A DNA stretch of 64,000 nucleotides. Origin: Bartonella machadoae. Its GTDB lineage: Bacteria; Pseudomonadota; Alphaproteobacteria; Rhizobiales; Rhizobiaceae. Made by a program: the position numbers and the translations under genes. The notes beneath the pieces were generated by a model. That model was not told where the DNA came from and made no database searches. It worked only from the letters and a program-made list of their open reading frames with translations. This document shows, piece after piece, positions 6,886 to 13,633 of the stretch (position 1 is its first letter; the number at the start of each line of letters is the position of its first letter). The stretch covers positions 1,343,095 to 1,407,094 of the forward strand of contig NZ_CP087114.1 of assembly GCF_022559585.1 (NCBI RefSeq). Direction: 5' to 3'.

Positions 6886-7506
6886 TCACTCAGATTGATT
6901 TTCGAAAGCGCTTAAACCAATTATTGGTTTTTTAAGCATTTGTACCAGCTCTTCCCATTTTTCAGCAGAGACCGGTTCTTCTTTTGGCTTCGTCTCTGGT
7001 CTATCGAGTTCTTTAAATATCTTTTCAACTGTAGATTGAATATCATCTTCAAGCTTTTTGCAATAAAGTAGGAGATCTGGAGAAGCAGGCATAAACGTTG
7101 TCGATAAACCTTCTGCTTCTCCTTTCATCACATTTCTTGTGGCGGTTTTGATTGCCCAACGGCTTAAACCACCAAGAGAAAAAAGATAAGCAACAGCTGT
7201 GGCTTTTTCATCTTCTCTAGATTGGCTTTTAAGCCCACCAGAAAGCATGAGAAACATAGCTTTTATTTCTTCTTCAGAAGCTTTTTCATCAAGCTTTTGC
7301 AAAACTTCATTACCCAACGAGATAATTCTCTCCGCTTCTGCAGGTGATGGTTTTTTGCCCGCTAGCCAATGGAATGGAGGTTCTTGCATCATCCTCGAAT
7401 AGAAATTTGTACGGACTGTCTGAATTTTTAACATCGGACATGTGTTGTGTAATTCGATAAGCGTGGCCGCGTTGTTATTCTGTGTTTTCAATGATCGGTT
7501 TTCCAT
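6886..7506 (-). CDS. Unrecognised prophage protein downstream of the replication gene
   Basis: This 206-residue, mostly helical protein overlaps the 3' end of the replication gene by 32 bp, so the two are probably translationally coupled. Visible features are WLAGKKPSPAEAERIISLGNEV (residues 47-68), a Leu/Gly-rich FSLGGLSRWAIKTATRNVM stretch, and a Lys/Glu-rich C-terminus. Position next to the replication protein suggests a helicase-loader or accessory replication role, but no motif proves it. Confidence 0.6.
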   Translation of the reverse strand: MENRSLKTQNNNAATLIELHNTCPMLKIQTVRTNFYSRMMQEPPFHWLAGKKPSPAEAERIISLGNEVLQKLDEKASEEEIKAMFLMLSGGLKSQSREDEKATAVAYLFSLGGLSRWAIKTATRNVMKGEAEGLSTTFMPASPDLLLYCKKLEDDIQSTVEKIFKELDRPETKPKEEPVSAEKWEELVQMLKKPIIGLSAFENQSE

Positions 7507-8476
7507 ACCGTTTTTCCCTTTCTAATTTTTCTTTTTTCTTGGCTAGCGTTCCATTCTGGTTTGTAACCCAATTGTACCAAGTTCTTTGCCAATCTCGTTG
7601 ATCTGCATTTTTGCTTGGGATGGCTAGCCAAAAATTTCTGAAGCGTTCAACTTCTAACAGCGCCTCATCATGCGTTAAGCCTTTATCGATTGCGTATTGC
7701 AAATTAGGTTCAAAATCCTCAGGCAAGCGACCACTTTTGTTAGTCTTCACTCGTCGTTTTGCTTTTTTGGGAATGTTTTCTTGCTCGTGAATGGGAGGTT
7801 TATCCTCTGCCACCGTTTCGATTGCATCTGCTCGCTTTTCGCAATCATGATCTTCTGAAGGCTCGTCAACCTGTTCGTTTGTTTCTAAATCTTCAAAATC
7901 AATTTCTTTTTTTGCTAACACGATAGTGTTAGTTTTTTTATTATAACTGTTAATGTTAGTGTTATTGTTTATGTTATATATATAGGCATCATCAAGCATA
8001 TCATAAGCATCATGCTTAACAACTTTAGCATCATTTTTAGCATAATTTTCAGTATTTTCAGGGGCTTTAGCATGATCACAAGCATCATTTTTATGTTTAT
8101 TCCATCTTGCTATCGCTGCTTTTTGTGCTCTCTCTGATAATCTCTTTGATCGAGATGTTTTTGATACCTTATCTAAATTCCCATTAGAGTTGTTGAATTC
8201 TTCTTCAACATCTAAATTCCATAAGCGACCATCTTCCAGACGTATGATATGCCCCATACTTAATAAAACGTCTAAAGCTTTCACAAATGTTTTTACTGAA
8301 TAACCAGTGTAATGGGCTAAAACTTTAAGATTGTTTACAAGGGGCTCTCCAGTGTGCAACATTTGCAACCGCAGGCGCATATAAACATTACCTTCAATTG
8401 AAGGTAAACAAGCGAGATTAATTACCCACTTGTCTGCAAACAGCCTCGTCCACGGTAATTTACTAGACATGCGCAT
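7475..8476 (-). CDS. Phage replication protein, DUF1376/YdaU-like N-terminus
   Basis: This 333-residue protein starts with a winged-helix-like domain (residues 5-95: WTRLFADKWVINLACLPSIEG, then MRLRLQMLHTGEPLVNN, then LLSMGHIIRLEDGRLW), typical of phage DnaA/O-like replication proteins. Residues 105-260 are a low-complexity Asn/Asp/Lys/Glu linker. Residues 270-333 (LPEDFEPNLQYAIDKGL to QRDWQRTWYNWV) form the common C-terminal module of these proteins. The linker DNA holds iteron-like repeats beside an AT-rich tract, so the gene may contain the phage origin. It overlaps the RuvC-like gene upstream by 14 bp. Confidence 0.8.
   Translation of the reverse strand: MRMSSKLPWTRLFADKWVINLACLPSIEGNVYMRLRLQMLHTGEPLVNNLKVLAHYTGYSVKTFVKALDVLLSMGHIIRLEDGRLWNLDVEEEFNNSNGNLDKVSKTSRSKRLSERAQKAAIARWNKHKNDACDHAKAPENTENYAKNDAKVVKHDAYDMLDDAYIYNINNNTNINSYNKKTNTIVLAKKEIDFEDLETNEQVDEPSEDHDCEKRADAIETVAEDKPPIHEQENIPKKAKRRVKTNKSGRLPEDFEPNLQYAIDKGLTHDEALLEVERFRNFWLAIPSKNADQRDWQRTWYNWVTNQNGTLAKKKEKLEREKRYGKPIIENTE
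7925..8088 (-). repeat. Iteron-like repeats and AT-rich tract inside the replication gene (candidate origin)
   Basis: Seven copies of an AGCATNAT-like 8-mer occur on the plus strand at 7985-7992 (GGCATCAT), 7995-8004 (with two extra bases), 8006-8013, 8027-8034, 8039-8046, 8069-8076 and 8081-8088. A strongly AT-rich tract (7925-7984) lies next to them. Lambda's origin has the same plan: iterons inside gene O flanked by an AT-rich unwinding region. In the protein the repeats read as Asp-Ala pairs. Confidence 0.5.
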
Positions 8477-8939
8477 CCCCTTCTTTCATTAAATATAAAA
8501 TTGCTAAAGCATCCGCTTCATTATCATCCTTAGGCTTGTGTCCCTTTGCACATATCGCCTGTATTATCTCTTCTTTTGAGGCATTTCCTTTTCCTGTCGT
8601 TGCCTTCTTTATGGTACCAACAGGGATGCCTTCATAAGCTATCTGATGATATTCACACCAAGCTGCTAATGTTGCTAACAAGCCACCGTAAACATGCGCC
8701 GCATCAGTACCAACATGACGGCGCACCTCTTCAAAATACACGGCATCAATACTACCCGCTGTTGCTTTCATTTCTGTAAGCCATTGCTTAAAGCGCAAAT
8801 AACGCATACCCCCGCCTTCAAAACGGCGTGATTGAAAATTGACCGTTCCACTAAAGATGTGACCATCTGCACCGCATATTGCCCAGCCCGTTTTGGTACC
8901 TAGATCAAGACAAAGAATGGTTGGTGTGTTAGTGATCAT
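8463..8939 (-). CDS. RuvC-like Holliday junction resolvase
   Basis: This 158-residue RNase H-fold nuclease resolves branched DNA during phage recombination or packaging. Acidic residues are in the expected places: D12 in LCLDLGTKTGWAI, the glutamates of YFEEVRR near residue 70, and the DDNEADALAILYL motif near the C-terminus. It is clearly diverged from chromosomal RuvC and belongs to the phage branch. It is the first gene of the leftward replication cluster and partners functionally with the ERF and YqaJ proteins. Confidence 0.88.
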   Translation of the reverse strand: MITNTPTILCLDLGTKTGWAICGADGHIFSGTVNFQSRRFEGGGMRYLRFKQWLTEMKATAGSIDAVYFEEVRRHVGTDAAHVYGGLLATLAAWCEYHQIAYEGIPVGTIKKATTGKGNASKEEIIQAICAKGHKPKDDNEADALAILYLMKEGDAHV

Positions 8940-9069
8940 ATTCCCCCCCTTAAGGCTGTTGTGTATTTATACGTGCGCTATGACAGAGCGCATTGCGATT
9001 GGCTGTCTTGAAAAAATGTTTGTAAAAAAGTAACCTCTCAACGATTCGAAAAAAGTGGGGAGGGGAAAG

Positions 9070-9846
9070 ATGCAAGAATGGATAAAGATATTTCTTACAG
9101 GTTTTCTGTCATTTGCCGGATCACTTTTAGTAGCGCTTATTTTAAGAAATAAAGACCATAAAGAAGCAGCCAAAATCCGCAAAGATGATTTAGAAACAAC
9201 TGCAAAAAAACGAGAAGAAGATAGGGAATGGATAACCAAGCAATTTGCAGAAAGCCAAAAACAGACGATAGCCCTTAAAGAGCAAGCGATATCGACAAAA
9301 GATCTTGCCAAATGGTCAGAAGAACATATTAAAATTTTGTTAGATAATAAAAGAGTAGAGGATTTAGGAACGCCACCTTCCATATATATAACTGGACCCC
9401 ATTTGCCAACAATGGGCAAGTGGACGCTTCTTTGTTTAAAGATAAAAAACAGTGCACAAACTACCATCCACGTTTTAAATATAAAGCTAAAAGATGGTTC
9501 TCGCTTTATTCTTGGATATGGCATCAGATATAAACGTGGAGAAAAATGGCGGCAAATGCAATCACCATATGTTAAACCTGATGCCGTTGAAACGTCACAC
9601 ACAATATCACCCGGATACTGTGAGGAAGCAAAGGATTTTCGAACGGGACAAGAAATCGATGTTAATATTCCGATAGCTCCTTCAGAAGGTAAGTACACAG
9701 GAATTCTTATTTTTGTAGCAGCGCGTGAAGAAGATATAAAAGCCCAAGTTACTTTAATCATTACTCATACATCCCCATTGAAACCAGAAACAACAATGAC
9801 TGTAACTACACAAACCAACCTCATAGACTTTAAAAAATTGGATTAA
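9070..9846 (+). CDS. Membrane-anchored protein of unknown function, possible phage moron
   Basis: I place the start at the ATG at 9070, which follows AGGGG; the upstream GTG frame is less likely. This gives 258 residues: a transmembrane helix at about 6-27 (IFLTGFLSFAGSLLVALIL), then a charged coiled-coil of about 70 residues (KEAAKIRKDDLETTAKKREED), then a beta-rich domain from about residue 100. It points opposite to its neighbours on both sides. Lone reversed genes of this type in prophages often alter the lysogen or exclude other phages. Function is unknown. Confidence 0.75.
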   Translation: MQEWIKIFLTGFLSFAGSLLVALILRNKDHKEAAKIRKDDLETTAKKREEDREWITKQFAESQKQTIALKEQAISTKDLAKWSEEHIKILLDNKRVEDLGTPPSIYITGPHLPTMGKWTLLCLKIKNSAQTTIHVLNIKLKDGSRFILGYGIRYKRGEKWRQMQSPYVKPDAVETSHTISPGYCEEAKDFRTGQEIDVNIPIAPSEGKYTGILIFVAAREEDIKAQVTLIITHTSPLKPETTMTVTTQTNLIDFKKLD

Positions 9847-9870
9847 CTCACTTAGAAAAACGTTTTTATG

Positions 9871-10290
9871 CTACGATTTATTGATTTGATTTCTTTTTTT
9901 GATAACTTCATCCCTTAAGATATCAAGCCTTAAGATATCAAGCTTATCTTTGACTAAGATCATAAACAAGATCAGATCATTTAAGCGATAAAAAGATAAC
10001 AACTCTTGAGAAAAATAATTATCAAACCAAGTTGTAAAAGCTTGCGTAAACACAGATGAAAACCATTGACTAAAATCATCGTATGGCAATAACGGAAAAT
10101 AATTTCGATCATCACGCGCAAAGATACTATACAGCATATAGGAAAGATAATCTGTTGATGAGGGGTCTAAGCTTATTTCATGTGTACCATGAGGCGAACG
10201 GACACCATAATATATGTCTTCCTCTCCAATATTATTAACAAGATCAATCAGCTGGACTTTGCTTATAGTGATATGTGGTTCATCTATCAT
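9871..10290 (-). CDS. Unrecognised protein in the immunity region
   Basis: This 139-residue acidic protein is rich in aromatic residues (YLSYMLYSIF, DDFSQWFSSVF, FTTWFDNYFSQELLSFY). An in-frame tandem 15 bp duplication (9913-9942) gives the repeated LDILRLDILR near the C-terminus, probably extending a helix. It lies directly downstream of the Cro-like gene and is likely cotranscribed. No family recognised. Confidence 0.6.
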   Translation of the reverse strand: MIDEPHITISKVQLIDLVNNIGEEDIYYGVRSPHGTHEISLDPSSTDYLSYMLYSIFARDDRNYFPLLPYDDFSQWFSSVFTQAFTTWFDNYFSQELLSFYRLNDLILFMILVKDKLDILRLDILRDEVIKKRNQINKS

Positions 10291-10307
10291 CTCTTAATCT
10301 TTCTTCT

Positions 10308-10553
10308 TTAAGAGTGTGAATGGTGCTGTTGGTGTTTGTTGTCAGATAAAGGAGCAGCAATAAAAGCAGAACTAGAAACAGAGCTGTCTTTCAATTGTTG
10401 CAATTTTAAATAACTCTTTAAAGATAGTCCTTTGCCTTGTTCCCAACGACAAACAGAAGCTTGCTTAACACCTAAAATATCTGCTAATTCCTTTTGTGTT
10501 AGCGATAAACACTTTCGGATAGATTTAACCTTAAATTTTCCCTCTGTGTCCAT
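10308..10553 (-). CDS. Cro-like XRE-family regulator
   Basis: With the ATG at 10553 (AAAGGA about 10 bp upstream) the protein has 81 residues. ATGs at 10580 and 10640 are alternatives without a ribosome binding site. Residues 10-65 form an XRE helix-turn-helix (SIRKCLSLTQKELADILGVKQASVCRWEQG). The tail is Ser/His-rich. It is divergent from the CI-like repressor across a short switch region, so it is the likely Cro counterpart that favours leftward early transcription. Confidence 0.8.
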   Translation of the reverse strand: MDTEGKFKVKSIRKCLSLTQKELADILGVKQASVCRWEQGKGLSLKSYLKLQQLKDSSVSSSAFIAAPLSDNKHQQHHSHS

Positions 10554-10579
10554 TTGAGTTAAGTCCTTTATTTTAACCA

Positions 10580-10595
10580 TATACGCAATTGTATA
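10580..10595. promoter_or_regulatory. Operator-like palindrome in the immunity switch
   Basis: TATAC, six bases, GTATA: a perfect inverted repeat that overlaps the minus-strand sequence TATACAAT, a good -10 box for the Cro-like gene. It lies in the 99 bp between the two divergent regulators, where repressor and Cro would compete. Confidence 0.5.
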
Positions 10596-10652
10596 GCATA
10601 TAATGAAAAAAACAATAGATTTTTTTAATTTAAAAATCATAAGTAACTAATT

Positions 10653-11255
10653 ATGACGAAAAATATCATTGCGACATTGCAAGTATTGCAATCTGAGTTT
10701 GGTCTTAATCAGAAAGATCTTGCTGATAGACTAAATGTAACCCAAGCAACCGTATCAAGATGGTTAAGAAGCGAATCTGATCCCAGAGGTTCACACAGAG
10801 ACGCAATTTTAGAACTTTATAAGAGCTTAAAGGGTTATAATCAAGTTACTACACTTGTTCCTGTTATGGGGTATGTAGGAGCGGGATTAGAGATTGACAC
10901 TGATGTTGAGCAAATCCCAGAAGATGGGCTTGAAACAATCGAAATACCATTTGATTTGCCTTTTGAAACAATAGGATTCATGGTTCGTGGAGATTCTATG
11001 TATCCTGTGTATAAAGATGGTGATTTAATCGTAGTTAAACATTTGCAAACAAAACCAGTGAGCGATTATTACGGTGATGAAGTTGTTGTGCTAACAGAAG
11101 ATAATAGACGATTTATCAAACAAATTACCCGTTCTTCAGAGGGCATTGTACTTAAATCATGGAATGCGCTACCTATTAAAAATGTTAAGATAAAATGGGT
11201 TGGAGAAATAGTTGCAATACTACCTCGCAAATCCTATCGTCCACTTATGAAATAA
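10653..11255 (+). CDS. CI-like prophage repressor with S24 self-cleavage domain
   Basis: This 200-residue repressor should keep the prophage silent. Residues 5-60 form the helix-turn-helix (LNQKDLADRLNVTQATVSRWL). Residues 70-195 are a LexA/CI-type S24 peptidase domain with cleavage site A77-G78, nucleophile S115 in GDSMYP and general base K156 in RRFIKQI. All three are intact, so it should self-cleave after RecA activation. It could also be the target of the antirepressors, though AntA/B targets vary. Confidence 0.93.
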   Translation: MTKNIIATLQVLQSEFGLNQKDLADRLNVTQATVSRWLRSESDPRGSHRDAILELYKSLKGYNQVTTLVPVMGYVGAGLEIDTDVEQIPEDGLETIEIPFDLPFETIGFMVRGDSMYPVYKDGDLIVVKHLQTKPVSDYYGDEVVVLTEDNRRFIKQITRSSEGIVLKSWNALPIKNVKIKWVGEIVAILPRKSYRPLMK

Positions 11256-11424
11256 TCCCAGTAAAGCTTTTGATTCTATTGTTTTTGAAGATAGCATTTA
11301 AGTGAAAATGCAAAAAAATGAAATATATGTAATTTTTTGCTTGCTTATATTTATACATTTGCGTATAAGTAATTATATAAACCAAACACAAGAGATAGCC
11401 AAGAGGCATCAGGGAGGAGAAATT

Positions 11425-11814
11425 ATGGATAAGCCAATTCTTATTAATTCCGATGAAATTTTATTAGTTGTCTGTGATGATGAGCACATTGGGCATTCGG
11501 GTCCACTTGATGGAAGTCAAGTTTTAGAAATGATTGACGAGGCAGATGATGCCATAAAAATCTTTCGCATAAATCCTTCTGAAAACAGTTGTGAAGATAT
11601 TTCTGAAGAAATTGCAGAAATATACATAAAAGAAAACAGAGAATTTCTCGATGAGGACAGTAAAGTTCATTATTATGTAGGTGAAAGCGCTGCCTACGAT
11701 AGTCTTTTAGAAGAAATTGCAGACGAAAAATATAATGATGAAGTCTACGGTACTTATGAAGAGCAGCACCGCCTGACTTTTTGGGATGTTATTCCAAATT
11801 ATCCAAACTATTAA
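11425..11814 (+). CDS. Very acidic small prophage protein
   Basis: The ATG at 11425 has a strong ribosome binding site (GGGAGGAG), giving 129 residues; the longer frame from 11302 lacks one. I count 34 Asp/Glu against 8 Lys/Arg. Sequence landmarks are ILLVVCDDEHIGHSG near the start and YVGESAAYDSLLEEIADEK in the second half. Phage proteins this acidic are sometimes DNA mimics that inhibit host enzymes, but the sequence alone does not prove this. A terminator follows at once. Confidence 0.7.
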   Translation: MDKPILINSDEILLVVCDDEHIGHSGPLDGSQVLEMIDEADDAIKIFRINPSENSCEDISEEIAEIYIKENREFLDEDSKVHYYVGESAAYDSLLEEIADEKYNDEVYGTYEEQHRLTFWDVIPNYPNY

Positions 11815-11815
11815 G

Positions 11816-11835
11816 GGCGTTTTTAAAAACGCCTC
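11816..11835 (+). terminator. Rho-independent terminator
   Basis: GGCGTTTTT and AAAAACGCC form an 18 bp perfect palindrome just after the acidic-protein stop codon, followed by a pyrimidine-rich run. It separates the repressor operon from the Rha/KilAC gene. Confidence 0.7.
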
Positions 11836-11876
11836 CTTTTCTTTCTTTCAAATATTATCACAAATGGAATACAGGC

Positions 11877-12620
11877 ATGCATAATCTTGTCACAACAGCA
11901 GAAAGTACTTTTAAGAACGAAGCTATTCAAACCATGTCGAGTCGTGAAATTGCAGAGTTGTGTAGTAAACAACATAAACACGTTATGCGTGATATTAAGC
12001 AAATGCTTGAAGAGCTACACTCTAAAAGTACTGAGCCCAAATTTGGGCTGAGTGATTTTTCTGGATTTTACAAGGATTCAACAGGTCGTACTCTTCCTTG
12101 TTACCATCTTCCCAAACGTGAATGTTTAATCCTCGTCTCAGGTTATAGCACTGCATTACGAGCAAAGATTATTGATCGTTGGCAACAATTAGAACAGCAA
12201 GTAGTGGCACCGCAAATCGATTACTCTAGTCCACAAGTCATGTTAGGGGTTTTAAATTATCTCAAAAATGAGAATGAACAAAAAGACAATATGATTGCAG
12301 AATTAAAACCAAAGGCAATGGCTCTTGAAAGTTTACAGCGCCATGAGGGTCTTTTCGGTCTTACTGAAGTTGCTAAAATACTCGAAATGCAACCAAAACA
12401 GTTCATTCTCTTCTTACAGCAAAAGGGTTGGGTCTATCGACGCATGGCAAATGGGCATCTGTTGCCTTATCAAGACAAAATCCAAAAAGGTCTGATGGAT
12501 TGTCCTACCATCACTATTCAAACGTCTGGCGGAATAAATAAAGTCATTCCTTCAGCAAAAATCACAACAAAAGGCATTGGTGTGCTTTCTCAAGAACTTA
12601 AAAGACAAAGCATGCATTAA
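11877..12620 (+). CDS. Rha-family regulator with KilA-C-type C-terminus
   Basis: From the ATG at 11877 the protein has 247 residues. Residues 15-105 match the phage Rha regulatory domain (MSSREIAELCSKQHKHVMRDI, then FKDSTGR-like YKDSTGRTLPCYHLPKRECLIL, then YSTALRAKIIDRWQQLE). Residues 140-240 match the KilA-C (ANT) antirepressor domain (GLTEVAKILEMQPKQFILFLQQKGWVYRR). The upstream frame to 11781 lies within the terminator and is unlikely. Rha-type proteins interfere with host regulation and may act with the antirepressors. Confidence 0.88.
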   Translation: MHNLVTTAESTFKNEAIQTMSSREIAELCSKQHKHVMRDIKQMLEELHSKSTEPKFGLSDFSGFYKDSTGRTLPCYHLPKRECLILVSGYSTALRAKIIDRWQQLEQQVVAPQIDYSSPQVMLGVLNYLKNENEQKDNMIAELKPKAMALESLQRHEGLFGLTEVAKILEMQPKQFILFLQQKGWVYRRMANGHLLPYQDKIQKGLMDCPTITIQTSGGINKVIPSAKITTKGIGVLSQELKRQSMH

Positions 12621-12632
12621 GGGGTGACCATC

Positions 12633-12702
12633 ATGGAAAAGAAATATAAGCGGTTTGATAAAATAAACCTAATTTATTTACGTGGGTTTGCTAATTTTTT
12701 AT
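12633..12702 (+). pseudogene. Decayed start of a beta-helix family gene
   Basis: ATGGAAAAGAAATA followed by unrelated sequence matches the first codons of the intact gene at 14704. A ribosome-binding-like GGGGTGA precedes it. The reading runs on into the c4-like RNA region without further similarity, so I treat it as a leftover fragment rather than a gene. Confidence 0.3.
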
Positions 12703-12732
12703 TTGACAAGATAATGTCATTATGTCTATTGT
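12703..12732 (+). promoter_or_regulatory. Candidate promoter of c4-like RNA B
   Basis: TTGACA at 12703-12708 and TATTGT at 12727-12732 with an 18 bp spacer. The first conserved element of the RNA (AGG) starts 7 bases after the -10 box, as in copy A. Confidence 0.55.
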
Positions 12733-12738
12733 CGAATC

Positions 12739-12802
12739 AGGTGCCTCAAAAACACCTTAAGCAAACAGCGGATAGATTGCCGAAACAATCTTTCTTCCGC
12801 AC
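12739..12802 (+). ncRNA. c4-like antisense RNA, copy B
   Basis: Hairpin 1 has stem AGGTG/CACCT (12739-12757) with a CCTCAAAAA loop. GCAAACAG follows at 12761-12768. Hairpin 2 (12768-12800) has stems GCGGA/TCCGC and GATTG/CAATC and loop CCGAAA. The GCAAACAG segment is perfectly complementary to CTGTTTGC at 12903-12910 in the antirepressor leader. Copy A has the same plan with other pairing bases. In P1/P7, c4 RNA is cut from the antirepressor transcript itself, which would fit the shared promoter here (inference). Confidence 0.65.
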
Positions 12803-12979
12803 ATTAAAGACTTTGACTCATTCTATGCTACACGCATATAATGATCCCGTCGGGTGTAGTTATGCTATACAATACCCTTTATGGGGAAAGCATGACGACG
12901 GACTGTTTGCCGTGTTTTCTAGCACCCGGCACTCTTTTTAGAGTGTCAATAGAAAGCGTCTAACAAACAGGAGTTCATT
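12803..12979 (+). promoter_or_regulatory. Structured leader of antirepressor B
   Basis: A stem CTACAC/GTGTAG lies around 12828-12859. CTGTTTG at 12903-12909 complements CAAACAG at 12964-12970, which overlaps the antirepressor ribosome binding site (CAGGAG). The same segment complements the c4-like RNA. Two alternative pairings are therefore possible. Confidence 0.55.
12892..12963 (+). CDS. Small icd-like ORF upstream of antirepressor B
   Basis: A 23-codon frame begins with ATG at 12892 behind GGGGAAAG and reads MTTDCLPCFLAPGTLFRVS onward to a stop at 12961-12963, 16 bases before the antirepressor ATG. Its codons 4-7 contain the segment that pairs with the c4-like RNA. In phage P1 a small ORF, icd, is the direct target of c4 and its translation is coupled to ant. 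This ORF has the position expected for that role. No clear counterpart is intact in copy A. Confidence 0.45.
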   Translation: MTTDCLPCFLAPGTLFRVSIESV

Positions 12980-13507
12980 ATGAACACTTTAATTAAAATA
13001 TCAGAAAAAGTTATTGAACAGGAAACAGTTCAAACGGTTGATGCACGTGACCTGCATGCTTTTTTAGAGAGCAAACAAGACTTTTCTACTTGGATAAAGA
13101 AACGCATAATTGCTTATTCTTTTCTTGAAAAACAAGACTTTATTCGCTTCCACAAAAAAATGGAAGCGAACAATGCCATAGTAATAGAATACCACCTTAC
13201 CTTAGATATGGCAAAAGAACTCTCAATGGTTGAGAGGAATGAGAAAGGCAGGCAAGCCCGTCGTTACTTTATTGAGTGTGAGAAAAAGTTAAGAAACCAA
13301 GCTGTTGATTATAATAATGATACACGCTTTGATTTACCAAGCCATTGGGAGGGTATGAATGCTGGTGAAAAAGTTTTGTATTTTTTAGGCCCAATTCATA
13401 TGCGCCTTATTGATGCTTTTAGAGTAGACGAAGAAAACAGGCAATACAAAGCTTTAATTAAAGAAGCTAAACAAGTGTTAGCAAGATCTATCGTGAAAGC
13501 TGCTTAG
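12980..13507 (+). CDS. AntA/AntB-family phage antirepressor (copy B)
   Basis: This 175-residue paralog of the protein at 5651 should likewise inactivate a phage repressor. AntA/B domain: TVQTVDARDLHAFLESKQDF, WIKKRIIAYSFLEKQDF, and YHLTLDMAKELSMVERNEKG. Residues 80-175 are nearly identical to copy A, while residues 28-70 (the substrate-specific part) differ strongly, which suggests different partners. GGAG precedes the ATG at 6 bases. The two copies lie in opposite orientation about 7 kb apart and could recombine. Confidence 0.9.
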   Translation: MNTLIKISEKVIEQETVQTVDARDLHAFLESKQDFSTWIKKRIIAYSFLEKQDFIRFHKKMEANNAIVIEYHLTLDMAKELSMVERNEKGRQARRYFIECEKKLRNQAVDYNNDTRFDLPSHWEGMNAGEKVLYFLGPIHMRLIDAFRVDEENRQYKALIKEAKQVLARSIVKAA

Positions 13508-13517
13508 TTTATAACGT

Positions 13518-13547
13518 CATCTCCTCGTTTTTAAGGGCGGGGAGGTG
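13518..13547 (+). terminator. Hairpin after antirepressor B
   Basis: CATCTCC (13518-13524) and GGAGGTG (13541-13547) with inner TCG/CGG form a stem of about 10 bp just after the stop codon. No T-run follows, so termination may be weak. Confidence 0.4.
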
Positions 13548-13571
13548 GTCAATATCACACAGCCTTCTAAC

Positions 13572-13633
13572 AACAACCCTTTTAACACAAGCGTGATTCA
13601 CGCAACAGGTGAGTTGCACGCTAATGGAGGAAA
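13572..13633 (+). repeat. Left copy of a 62 bp direct repeat flanking the beta-helix genes
   Basis: Nearly identical to 15171-15232. It contains the perfect palindrome GCGTGA-T-TCACGC (13591-13603), then a GCAAC/GTTGC hairpin and an AATGGAGGAAAT ribosome-binding segment. The right copy precedes the ERF gene. Confidence 0.75.

Noticed and set aside
8967..9761. 264-codon minus-strand frame opposite the membrane-anchored gene
   Set aside because: It mirrors the real gene at 9070-9846, has no ribosome binding site and reads as cysteine- and serine-rich antisense code.
12624..12941. 105-codon frame across the c4-like RNA region
   Set aside because: It runs through the promoter and hairpins and has no protein similarity beyond its first codons, which look like a leftover of a beta-helix gene.
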